A DNA stretch of 64,000 bases from assembly GCA_013115135.1 (NCBI GenBank), contig JABANP010000138.1, positions 1 to 64,000 of the forward strand, read 5' to 3'. The notes under the pieces are model-generated. The model saw only the letters and a program-made list of their open reading frames with translations, did not search any database and had not been told where the DNA came from. Every line of letters starts with the position of its first letter. The stretch's first letter is position 1. A program made the translations under genes and the position numbers. This document shows positions 42,200 to 53,328 of the stretch, piece after piece. This DNA comes from Perkinsus olseni. Taxonomy: Eukaryota > Perkinsozoa > Perkinsida > Perkinsidae.

Positions 42200-43960
42200 T
42201 TTTCTTTCATTGGGAAGTCGAATGCTTTCAGTGATGTCTCTGGCTTCTTTCTCTGCAGGGTGCGAGAGTCGAGGAAGCCTTTGAATCTCAAGAATGTGGA
42301 TGCTCTATCACGATGTTGTTCTCAATTGAGCACACTGACGAATTCCATCGTGTGTGCCAAAGCGTTGTTCAACCATCCGCGCTAGATATGTTTCGTTAAG
42401 CAAATACGAGAAGGTTGAGGGGCCTCTAAAAAGGCCGACCACACCGTAGCTTGTTCATAGTGCTCAACCATTAACTGACGAGTTTGAACTCATTGAACTC
42501 TTTTGATTCACTGAGTAAATCAGCTGAGCTCAACCTTGAAACGTGAATCAGCCGGACTTATGATGTTGAGCTCTGCGAAGCAGCAGTGACGTTCAAACGA
42601 GCCAGTTTGAACGGTTTGGTGCTTATAGTGACGAGTACTTGCCGGTGAGGGCATCTCTCCTCACCTGACAAGCACTGCGATGTAGCCCAAACCCCTTCAC
42701 TCGTTATCTGCACTCTATCAATCTGCCTATAATCAGTACCCGGTGATATGCGATTGTCGTTTTATCTAGTTGGTTTGAATCTTCTTAACAGTATTGAAAT
42801 GCTGCTGAGGGAGTTTAACGAACAAAGAGATCCAAGAACACGAAGTTCACGTGCAGGATCCCCTGAGATGCTTTCGTGCACTGTAGGCTAGTAGCCTGAG
42901 GCTACAGTCTCTAGCGCAGCTGTGGCAGGCTGAGAATCGCAGCGAGGAGATTTCCGCTCTGACTCGGGTTGATACCGAGAGCCAATGTTCATGTCGGCGG
43001 AACTGACTCCCTTAATCGCGAAATTGAGGGTCTGTTGGCTGGACTCCAGCCGCTGGAGGCTCCAGCCTGGATCGCATCGGTCGACGACCGACGGTCGTCA
43101 CACAAGCGTTGTCTTCGTGCAGACAAGCGGATACTGCGCTGGAGCGTGATCGATGGCATCGATCGATGCATTGACCTGTAGAGCGTCTGCTGCCAACCTG
43201 GCGGCTGTGCGAAACGACCCCCTTCGGGGTGTGCGAATCGAACCTTCCGGTGTAGAGCCAAGCGTTGTACCGCTCGCCCAGGTCGTCTGATAATTGTTCC
43301 GTGCTGCCTCCCAACGCGGGGACCTCAAGCTGCTTGGGCCAAGCACGGTCGGCCTACTAGCTGTTAGCACTTTGGGTAGCATACTAGCTTTACTAGCTTC
43401 GATCACTACCCTAGCGGCTAGCGTCGCTAGTCTCCTAGTCAAGGTGCCAAATTCCTAAGATGTTCATATCCGGGATCGAATCCGCAACTTCCGTTTCACT
43501 GGTCAACCGCTCGCCCTGCTAGACTGAACCCACTTCTGAAAATCTAGGTGCTCTTTTGTCCCCGATAGCTCGACGGCAGCTATTTTTGGGACGAGAATTT
43601 TACGACATTATTTTATCCTCAACAAAACACAGTTCGTCTTGGTACAAATGAGAGTATATTGAATTCAAATGTAAAGATGACGATGACTTCATATCCGCCG
43701 CGTTTAACTGGGCGAATACTCCTGCGAGATGAGATGGCGGTTCGACCGGGGCTGGGCGATTATTCGCAGGCGCCTGACAAAAGACCGATGATCATCGGTA
43801 AGCAAGCGCCTGAAAGCAAGCGGTCGTTGGCACAAGGCATGATAATATTGCCCGTGACTAAGGAAGGAGTGTAAGTGTCGAGAACGCTTACCGCGACGCC
43901 AGTAGCCGAAGAAGCTACGCTTCAAAGTGGCAGCTAGTAGCTGCTGAGCTGTAGTTCTAG
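42200..43960. other. Hairpin-dense non-coding DNA
   Basis: Contains repeated short inverted repeats: the 42,880-42,906 GTAGGCT/AGCCT cluster, 43,037-43,051, 43,052-43,066 and a 16-bp perfect palindrome at 43,784-43,799. Runs built on CTAGC/GCTAG lie at 43,370-43,440 and 43,925-43,990. An antisense T-arm-like string (CCGGGATCGAATCC) lies at about 43,473. No gene. Confidence 0.5.
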
Positions 43961-43971
43961 TAGCTAGTAGC

Positions 43972-44943
43972 TTAGATGTAGTAGCTGCCAGCTACCCTAT
44001 TCCAGACCGCATCCGATTCCGGGTCTTCGCCTGTCCATACTAGGGCATGGATATGAGGCAACTTTCCCCGAGTGGTTTGAAGTTCCCACCCCCAGTGGGG
44101 GTCCCCCACTACAGCTTCTTCGCCGGACCTAATGGTTGCTCGAGAGAGTCCTTGATATAATTCATGAGGTAAGTACCCGCTCTCTCCCAATCCCGAAGAA
44201 TTGGAATCAACGACGCTTGCACAGCACTATCCCTAACTTCCTTGGAACACCCACGGTAGTTGTTTTTAATCCAATCAAGGATAGGCTCAACCCGAAGTGT
44301 TCGGATAGGTTACAACCGTGGGTGTAGAAGTAGTGCTCTATGGCAATCTCAGCTGCCAATCCGTTAACGCGTTTCCTGGAATCCGCCTCACCAAATGGCA
44401 GTTTGCAGGGTCTGATACAACGACTGATCCGGTGGCAAGTGCTCCCAGCCTCGCGATAATATGATACAAGTGACACTTGCTCTCACGCTCTGACACTTGT
44501 CAAATGTCAGAGCGTGAGAGCTGGAGATTGAATAGAGCATCAAAGTGAAATTGGATTACTCATTGGATCAGTCGAAGTTAGTAAGGCCGGATCCATTTAA
44601 CGTGTCTTAATGTGAGGCTCACATTGTGAGCAGCGAGATCGGCGAACCCTGCCTTCTTGCAAGGCGTGGCGTTGGTCCAGAAACAATGTGGAAGAGCGCC
44701 GATGATAGTGCCATCCGCCATTGATTTCCAGAAGATGCTCGGGAAGAGCATACCTCCTGGATAGAGAATGGGGATGGAAGTCCCAGCGAACCTCGCCGTC
44801 ACCCGTTGGAAGAATGCCGCTTGTTTGCTACCTTGCTCACGGACAGACCAGTTATCCTGAATTTCAAGCGGCATTGCTAGAGATCTGGATTCGCACGCAT
44901 GCACTAGCACGTTCAGCACGCGTGGAGTGTATCCTTTTGACAT
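43972..44943 (-). mobile_element. Helitron-like Rep remnant
   Basis: On the minus strand 44,943-44,578 encodes SIPILYPGGMLFPSIFWKSM and GALPHCFWTNATPCKKAG, followed by VSLTLRHVKW. The stretch 44,190-43,972 encodes LQTTRGKLPHIHALVWTGED. PHIHALVW fits the HUH (His-hydrophobic-His) motif of rolling-circle Rep proteins, and the upstream part resembles the Helitron N-terminal region. The 44,476-44,200 part is broken by frame changes. A 17-bp-arm hairpin lies between them at 44,479-44,521. Probably a decayed rolling-circle transposon; no helicase domain is seen. Confidence 0.5.
44479..44521. repeat. 17-bp perfect inverted repeat
   Basis: The arms GCTCTCACGCTCTGACA and TGTCAGAGCGTGAGAGC flank a 9-nt loop. 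This is one of the strongest hairpins in the window. Confidence 0.85.
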
Positions 44944-45357
44944 CAGCTATCTTTGCTTCAACACATGTCGTCGGGAATGATAAGTTGAAATTTTGTTTCG
45001 AGCATGCTCTCTCACTTTTGACGAAGAGACTTTACTAGTAGGACGGAATCATGCATGACTATTGTATCTTGAATTATTTCGCGCAGCATCGATCCATCAT
45101 ATCTTCAAGCTCGGTGTAGGCCTAGTGATACTCCGGGGAAGCGGACGGCAACCTTGCAACGGCAACCAAACAGCAGGTTGCCGTTTGTGCGGGCTTCATG
45201 CGAACGCCCTCGAGACAAACGAATTTACGAGGCGTGCGACGTGCACCGTTCGAGCGACGAACTTTTCCCCGAGAGTCTGTCGACGGTGGAGTTGCTAAGT
45301 TGGCAATGAAACCGTAAACAGTGAAACTTCGACCTTTCAAAGGTCACCTTTGCGCCG

Positions 45358-45402
45358 CATCCGATGAGCTAGCCGCAAAGTTTGCGCCTAGCTCATCGGA
45401 TG
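45358..45402. repeat. 45-bp near-perfect palindrome
   Basis: Outer 15-bp arms (CATCCGATGAGCTAG / CTAGCTCATCGGATG) enclose a second palindrome CGCAAAGTTTGCG. One mismatch separates the two. Another palindrome (GACCTTTCAAAGGTC) lies just upstream at 45,331-45,345. Confidence 0.85.
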
Positions 45403-45751
45403 AGGAAAATATGCAAATGAGCCTCATTCGCTTGTTTTCCCTGACCTCACTATCTCCTCGATGTTTCGGCCGCATGGAACCTCTCATTCCGAGCCTTTTA
45501 AACCGTTCCCAGAACGGGTTGCAGAAAGCTCAATAGGCGGTACCGCGGCATTTATTTTGTTTAGTTTCGTGTATCTTCGTTGGTATAGAACAGTGGGGCT
45601 CTGTAGGTCGCGCTGGTAGTACCAGTTGCTTCAGCCCCTCAAGCTTATGGCCCCTTCAAAGCCTTCACTCAGGAGCGCCTTTTTTGCTCGCCTACTGATA
45701 CTGTATCAGTGTGTACCAGCAGTACATTCTTCCAACGCCGTGGGTTACAGA

Positions 45752-47141
45752 CGGTGAGGATCATATGGTACAGTTGCCACTCGTAGAAGCTCTGCTCGTG
45801 TACCACAAATCCGTGCAGTTTCACCTCATACAGTTTCCAGTCGTACAGTTTCGCTTCGTACAGTGTTATTTCGTCTTGTTGCACTCAGTACAGTGTCATT
45901 CCGTACACTGTCGAATCTTACAGTGTCCACTAGTACAGTGTCATATCGTACAGTGTCCGCTCGTGCAGTTTCACTTAGTACAGTGTCAAATAGTACAGTT
46001 TCACCTCGTACAGTGCCAAATCGTACAGTTCCACTTCATACAGCGTTAACTCGTACACCCTACTCTCGTACACCCACCATTTCGTACAACCCCGCCAATT
46101 TTTTAGTATATTTTGCGCCGCGGCGCAAAACATACTACAAAGTTGCGTACATATCGTACAGTGTCAACTGGTACAGGTCTCAGCTGGTGCGCAGCTAAAG
46201 TGATACAAGAATAATCCGTACAACCGACTTTCATCTTGTGACATATGGTACAGTTGCAACTCGTACAGTGTCAACTGGTTCAGTTGCAACTCATTTTGTG
46301 TCTTATGGTGCAGTGTCAGTTCATCTTGTTGCAGTCAGTACAGTGTCGTTTCGTACAGTGTCGAATCGTACAGTTGCTGCAGGTACAGTGTCGTTCAGTA
46401 CAGTTGCTGCACGTACAGTCTCGTTCAGTACAGTCGCAACCGATACAGTGTTGGTTAGTAAATTCTACATGTACAATGCGAAGTAACTTAAGGGAAAATG
46501 ACTGGACACGATGCGTAATGAAAAGCGTAACGAAAAATGATTCCCATCTGGCGGAGCGTTGCTGCCATTTACTGAGCTGCGAATTGCGCTGGCGGAAACG
46601 AGAGTGTTGGTGAGGAGAAGTGTTCGCGCGGACGGGGGGCCTGCTGATAAGCGGTGCTCCCAGGTTCAATTCGCGGATGCTATCAAATTGGTTGCCCAGC
46701 GTCGACGGTGGACGCGGCAGGGTAGTGGCGCGCGCGGAGGTATGCCGCTAATTTTTAGTATATTTTGCGCCGCGGCGCAAAATATACTAAAAAATTGCCG
46801 GGGTTGTACGAAATCGTGGGTGTACGAGAGTAGGGTGTACGAGTTAACGCTGTATGAAGTGGAACTGTACGATTTGGCACTGTACGAGGTGAAACTGTAC
46901 TATTTGACACTGTACTAAGTGAAACTGCACGAGCGGACACTGTACGATATGACACTGTACTAGTGGACACTGTAAGATTCGACAGTGTACGGAATGACAC
47001 TGTACTGAGTGCAGCAAGACGAAATGACACTGTACGAAGCGAAACTGTACGACTGAAAACTGTATGAGGTGAAACTGTACGGATTTGTGGTACACGAGCA
47101 GAGTTTCTACGAGTGGCAACTGTACGATATGATCCTCACCG
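45752..47141. mobile_element. Foldback-type element with 0.38-kb inverted arms
   Basis: The arm 45,752-46,137 is repeated in inverted orientation at 46,752-47,141 with high identity. Both start, from the outside, with CGGTGAGGATCATAT. Each arm is built of ~15-bp units starting GTACAGT (for example GTACAGTGTCATATC). Each inner end carries a long palindrome around TTTTGCGCCGCGGCGCAAAA; at 46,752-46,793 it is a perfect 42-bp palindrome. The ~610-bp centre contains more GTACAG units (46,240-46,470) and an unidentified unique stretch. The layout matches foldback transposons (long inverted repeats made of tandem subrepeats). No transposase is visible. Confidence 0.65.
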
Positions 47142-47149
47142 CTCTCGTT

Positions 47150-48110
47150 GCCGCCGGAATCCACATGGCTGTTCGACCGTCTGAGCTTATGATAAACTGC
47201 TTGTCCCGTATGACTACTCCCTCGATCTGAGCGTTGGCTGATTCCATTCCATTGTTGGTGCTCGGGTGTTTATTCAAGAATCTTTCAAACCAGCAAGTGT
47301 CACCACCACCGAAGTTCAGTGAGTGTCACACTGAGTGAACCAGAGCTTTCCCTGGTCTTTCTCCAGAGCACCGACGTAGAGTTACTGGACCGATGCTTGC
47401 CGACTCGCTGTCTCGAAATTTCATGTATTGATATTGAACCTCCGCGTTTTTCGCTATCAATGACTCCTACTATCTTATCAACAGGGGTCGCGTCAATTCC
47501 ATTTACCGCCTCAATGACCTGTAGACCAAAGTTTGGTCGCCAAGCCATAGACTAAACCTGTAGCTTAAACTTCAACTCTTGTAGTTACACCTTGCCCTGA
47601 GCAAGTTGCCCGCCTTCTGTGGACCACAGACTGTGGTGAACATGCCAAAGAGCCTGCCGGCCCTCTTCTTTTCGTTTCCTCTCCTTCATTTTTCATATGC
47701 AGGTTACCTGATTATTGATTGTAGTACGACGATTCCCGATACCCCCTTAGTCGTTACCGAATTTCCAAGACATTAATTTTGAGTCCGCGTGGGCTCCCAG
47801 GTTCGATCCCGGCACCTCACATTTTTCATGTATTTTTTCGGCGCGCCACGGCGTCGACTCGACGGCGTCCAGCGCAGCGCCTCTCCTGTCGCTATACCGT
47901 TCGAATCCCAGGCGTCACCTCAGTCTACCGCGGGGCGGAGGGCCGAGGTCAGTACACAAAATAAACAAACTCCGGTTGCTACCGACTGGACCACCGGCCA
48001 AGATCTGCGCGCGCCCTGCAGGAATCTTTTGTGCGTTTCTTCTTTCGACGCAACGAATCTTGAATCTTATACTGTACCAACAATTCTAATGTGGAGGGTA
48101 ATTTAGAGTC
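47150..48110. other. Possible coding traces, unresolved
   Basis: Minus strand 47,548-47,300 encodes FGLQVIEAVNGIDATPVDKI and VIDSEKRGGSISIHEISRQR, plausible as a coding fragment but unrecognised. A sense tRNA T-arm-like element with a T-run (CCCAGGTTCGATCCCGGCA) lies at 47,793-47,811 and suggests an intron nearby. Confidence 0.25.
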
Positions 48111-51100
48111 ACTTGAGCCGCTCAGGTGACCGCAGCAGCTGGCGACGGAAGAGTTTTTGAAGTCCACTATTGCGTAAAATTGGCGTGACAGCCGGCGGCG
48201 CCCTTTGTGCTGAGAGACGTGGCGATTATACCATGTACAGCACGATGTATGAGAAAAGCTTCCATTGAGCCGCTCAGGTGACTTCGACCGGAGGGGAGGG
48301 GTGGGTTTCTCGAAGCAGTCCGCTGTAGAGATTCTTTCTCCCATAATTATGATTCACGCATGGTCAAGTCGCAGGCAGTAGAAACGGGAATGTCTGTAGC
48401 GAACAGCGGTAATAGGGGAGGGGCGAATTTCGTGGCGCAGTGATGGTGACTATGCTCTATTACCGGAATATCTTGCTTTAGCAGGTCAACCTAGAGTGAT
48501 GGTATCTTTACTTAAAGATTCACCCGTATCAATCGATACAGTTTTCATTTGCGTCTTACAGTGAAAACAACACAAGCCCTTCTTGCCGGAGCTCGCTTCC
48601 CGCGCGGACTTATCATTCTTCGTGAAAAGTCCGACCTTGGTACTTGGTGACACAGCTGCTTCACTGTTAACAACGACAGGAGAGATTCGTGTATTGCTCG
48701 TTATTAAGGAACGTTTCAATCTGACAGGAGAGAGTCCTTATCCGTTTTAATGCTTTTGTCATCAGAAATCATTATCGGCTATGAGAAGGTCGGGCCCTTG
48801 ACACTGACCTTTTTACCCGTTTCCTAGGATAGCGAGAGAATGTAGAAATTAACAATACCCTGCTTAGCGAGCGTACTGAGAAATCTTGAAAGCAGCCTCT
48901 CCCCAATATTAAACGCTTTTCAACGAGTGGGGATGCTTTGCCAGCGGATGTCGTTTTGGTTGTTGTGATTTATGTTTTTGTGCTGCTGCTCGAACGTCGA
49001 ACACGCTCGAGTTTCGACGACACCATTTGAAACGGTCCATTTCTCAGCCTGATTCTTTAGACCTACTTTTTTCGCCGTTACTCAAATTTCCCTATTTGCG
49101 CAGAATATCGATCACCTCTCATTGAACTGGAAAAATCTGAGATCGTTGTTGGATTGGGAAATGGTGTCGTCATGAGAGGAACGCGCCAATGATTCTCGGT
49201 TGGACGGCGAAATTTCCGAAACATGGAGAATGGTCTTATCAGGTGATGTTAATCGAAATTGCGATGATTCAGCGACTGCGGCCGGGCAGGATTTTGGTAA
49301 TACTCGGGGAGAAATTGTATCTTGTCGTTTTTGGAATGTTTTCTGTGTTTTTCTTTGGCCAGAGAGAACGCGAGTTTTGATGGAAACTTGAAGTTTATTA
49401 GCGGATCTAGCATCCGTTATTGATTCTCATTTTGTTGCTTTTTGGGATTTTTCCTTGCAAGAGTAGTTATTTGTTATGAACTAAGTATCTTCGTCTCCGG
49501 TGATACTCGAGAAAGAGTATTTTACCGTCGATAATTATTTCCGAGAAAAATTTTTCTCTTGGACGGTTTTTTTGGATACCACCTGCGGATGGAGGTGTTT
49601 GGCATTCGCCATTGAAATTTTCGCTCTCTTGTTTTACCTTAAATTCCTTGAAAGTCGGAGAAGTAATAACCGGTTATGAACTGCACATTTTCGGTTATGG
49701 AAGTTTTCGGTAAAAAGTTTTCTCCTAGTTTGTGCGGAATTTTTGCGATTTTATTACCAGGTTACCACTTGGTCGAGTAAGTGGTAACCTGTTACAAAAA
49801 TAAAAATTTTCGATTCTGGTAATACTCCGGCAATAGGAGAGAATTTTTCGCGTGTGAATTTTCGTTTTTACGGGAAAGCAGTAGCTTGTTGTGGGACTAC
49901 GAATGGTCCTCGCGCGCGGGTAATTTTTACACCCTGTAAAGTAGTGAATACCACAACTTCCGCTCTTCACGTTATGACTTACCGTCTTGGTCATGATAGG
50001 CAGGGAGTGTGCTGATGTCATTTTTGTGTGATGCAAGGGTCGACCTTGGATACGCCTGTATTCGGCTTGCTTCCTGATGCGTCGTTAAAATTTACGCCTG
50101 ATCACTGAGAGTATCAAGAAACGTATCTTTGGTGTGACAGGTCGATCATGGCTTTTCGCGAGTTGAAAAGATTCCTCCGACCTGGAGATTCGATCAGGCA
50201 CGTATCCAGAGGGCAGGAGTCGCTCTAAGACGCATCTTGTGGTTGAGCACGACCATCACAAACGGCCGCTCAGTGCTCCAGCCAATGTCATCGTCACGCG
50301 CCACGAAATTATCGACGACCGGATTCTAGCGCAAGTCCTTTTGCGCGTATGTTTCGGAAAGGTAGTAAAGGACCGGGGGATGGATACGTCGGTTTTGGCG
50401 TACCACACCACGCCCAAATCTCGTCACTATTCGAAGCCGGCTTGTCGTTGCTGCTCTGTGCTGACGTACTTTACTGTATAAGAGCATGATTATGATTTCG
50501 TAATTTAGAAAAAAATAATTCATAATTTGTGAATAGTTTTTTGGTACGCGCGTGATGACGATTTAATTCATTAACGTAAATTACGATATATCATAATTTT
50601 GTATCTTTACCAATGTTAGGTCATAACCGTTTTTGATAGTGGGCCATAGTTATTACCTTTATCGTAGTAATAGGTAGCGATGACGATCGTCAGCGGTTGC
50701 TGGTGACACGTTTAAGCCTGCGCGATAGAATTTTGAGTAAACTGCCATTTGTAGTTGATTCATTTTCACTGAGTTGATGAGCTTTTTATTCGACCGTATT
50801 TTTGATATTGTGGATTTTCGGCGTCGAAGCCGAAGATTCAGATTTCATATTTGTGACGCTGGACTGAGTTTCTTGTCGAGCGTGCGGTATGCTCTTGTAT
50901 AAGAAAATGATATCATGAAAATTTTTTTCCGAGTTTTTTTCGGAAGAGAAGTTCTGAGCTACGTCGGTGGCATAGCCATGTGATTCGACCTATTCCGTGT
51001 ATGTCATGAGTGCCACTGAATAGTATCTTTGATTGTCGTTTCAAGGTCTAGGCTGTAACCGTTTCAGTACGAATAAGGAGACGTGTGGTATTGCCAAGTG

Positions 51101-51690
51101 CAGTTTGCCTCCCTTGCCGTCGTGGGAGTCGTTTAATACACCGATTCTGAGAATAACAGTCGATTTTGGAACCGCATTTTGCGCGTAAAAATATTTTCCA
51201 GAGTTTTCAAAATCTCAGTTTGAATTTTGAATTTGAATTTTCAAAATCTTGAGTATCAGAATTACTTTATGGAACGACGGGCCTAGGTGGGAGTTGCTTG
51301 AATTTTTCGGCGCATCTTTTTTTCTGTTTCTTCCGTGCTTCAACCCTCTGACTTGTGAACTGCAAATTTTCATTCCCTGATATATCATATTTCGCACGCA
51401 AACTCACAGTGATGGTAGTTGTGTCGTCTGACCGTAGTCGATCAGCAGGGCGGTTTTTACTCCGGGGAAAAACTTCACTGTTGATGTGGGGAAGGAGGTT
51501 GAAGTTATTGAAAAGATACGCGCAGCGCTGGCTTCGAATCATCGCTCGGATTTTTCGGTATTTTTCGGTCTAACTTTTCCGAAAATTTTTCAGGCGCGTG
51601 ACGGCGCTCGCTTGTCCCGGCCGTCAACTGCCAGATCGCGACCTTCTCAAGGGCCTCGCCGACAGCGGGTAGGATTTCGAATTCGTGCGA
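48111..51690. other. Sparse region, no supported gene
   Basis: Contains two copies of TTGAGCCGCTCAGGTGAC (48,114 and 48,268), a family A element near 48,426 (AATTTCGTGGCGCAGTGA) and an antisense family A element at 50,294. A short minus-strand stretch near 48,600 encodes GKKGLCCFHCKTQMK. AT-rich stretches around 49.5 and 50.5-51 kb have no ORF support. Introner elements here may mark undetected introns. Confidence 0.3.
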
Positions 51691-51702
51691 ATTAGCGAAA
51701 TT

Positions 51703-53260
51703 ATGGTACTGTCAGACATTGACTGCTCCAACTACGTCACATTCGAGCAGGACGCAAGTGTAAGTTTATGCGTTGAGGAAATGCGAGATTGCAAGATTCT
51801 GGCTGTGTTCCTTAGAAATCCTGCTTCTAGCGGAATCGCAGGAGTGGCTTTGGTGAGTTACGATTGTGAAACTTGCGATCTTGCATTTCCTCAACGCAGT
51901 TGAGTCGCTCTCTTCCTACATTTTTCCGCGCGGCAGATCGTCTAAAGCATGCGCGGAGGCAAAGAGCGCGAGAGGATTCAAACGTTGCTCGGAAGGTAGT
52001 ATTGTGGTTTGAAAAAGCGCTCGCCCGGATGATCGATTTGCTTCAGGAGGCTAGGACTGCGAGGCGGGAGAAGATAATGGCTGATTTTGATATCTGCATC
52101 AAATCGCTTAAGGAGGCGTCCCGGAAATATCGATTCGAGAAAGGCTTGAAGGATGACCAGGAGTTGTACTAGAGGGTATCTTAGGTTGAAGCGTGGTGTA
52201 TATAGAATGACCTAAGATACTTCAACTGAAGAAACTGATTTTGACGTGGTTCTTATTGAAGAAATTTTGCAGTTTTTGCACTTGGGCGAGCATGCGGAAA
52301 ATTCCGAGAAATTTTTGGGGAAAAATTTTGATAATTTTTCCGAAAATCGGAGCGAAGTGCGCGGTGGGAGAGAAGCCACATTCGTGAACGTTCATAATCA
52401 ACATAAGATACGCACCTCTTCGTGATGCAAGAAAAATTGTGCGAAAATTTCCTGTTATGGGAGTAGTTCGCGAACGATTATACTGTGAGGATTGGGAATG
52501 TATACCACTCCTTTGGTAAATCGTGGGGTTGATGATGGCAGGTATGAAGAGAGAATCTTTCACTCGGGCGAGCAGAGGAATCTTCCGCGTGCGGAATCGC
52601 AAGGTATCTTGGTTGGAAGGCCGAGTTCATCGCAATGGCGGAGCGATGTTACTCGACTGAAAGAAGATTTGCTGAACAGTCAGTGGAAAATAATGAAAAG
52701 GAATCCTGAAGTAAATCGATCGGGTGATCGATATGAGCGTTTCGGTGTAGCTTTTGTAGAGGAAATTTGATCCGGATGCCTTCTTGGTATCCTGGGAACC
52801 TCTGGAAGGTTAGCTTTCAGCGTATCTTTGAGAATCTTAGGTTGAAGCTATCGCCCGGCGAGATGGGAGCGAGCCGACACGGAAGTTATTTCGTGCGAAG
52901 AGTATTTTGGAGAGAGACCGAGGGATGGCGGATGCAATTCACCAGAATATAAAATTAGTATGAAACGGTTGATCGATTTCATTTTTTACTGTTATATAAC
53001 TTTCAGCGACTTCAAGCCACTCGAGTCCAAGACGGTGCCGAGACTCGAAACTACAAATCTTTTGTAAAGTTTTATGAGGATCCAACTGCCCGGCCTAGCA
53101 TAGCAAGGTGGATCTGGGACGGTTGTAAAAAGCGCTCGCCCTGGTGATCGATTTCGGTTTTAGGACGAGAGTATCGCGTTTTAGATAGGGCGGCTTTCAT
53201 GTTATTTACCGAGGGTGTGGTATTGAATATTTATACGCATGGGTTGAGTTGAAAGTGTCT
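51703..53260 (+). CDS. Unknown multi-exon protein
   Basis: The ATG at 51,703 opens MVLSDIDCSNYVTFEQDA. Later exons encode AREDSNVARK and ARTARREKIMADFDICIKSL followed by EASRKYRFEKGLKDDQELY (helical), DVVLIEEILQFLHLGEH, VTRLKEDLLNSQWKIMKRNP joined to RKFDPDAFLVSWEPLEG (about 52,690-52,805), ARWERADTEVISCEEYFG, YKSFVKFYEDPTARPSIARW, and REYRVLDRAAFMLFTEGVVL (about 53,165-53,230). The intron at 53,122-53,163 is fixed by the join IWDG-REYRV and contains a family E element. Others carry families B, C and E. I do not recognise the fold. Confidence 0.5.
53122..53163 (+). repeat. Introner intron, family E
   Basis: A 42-nt intron reads GTTGTAAAAAGCGCTCGCCC then TGGTGATCGATTTCGG and ends TTTTAG. Sister copies: 52,010, 56,441-56,487, 57,534, 57,676, 58,195, 60,898, 61,905, and antisense at 7,871 and 8,719. 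Confidence 0.7.
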
Positions 53261-53328
53261 TGACTGGGGATAGAACCGGGGACCTTTAGGATTACGCAGT
53301 GTAGCATTCTGATGTTATCTTCCCTGCT

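Noticed and set aside
45711..46613. Plus-strand ORFs rich in VQFHLVQC or TVSYRTVS repeats
   Set aside because: These are translations of the 15-bp GTACAGT minisatellite; all frames stay open because the unit is a multiple of three.
45752..47141. A CRISPR array from the GTACAGT constant/variable units
   Set aside because: Units are only 15 bp, repeats are too short, and the setting is eukaryotic with an inverted second arm.
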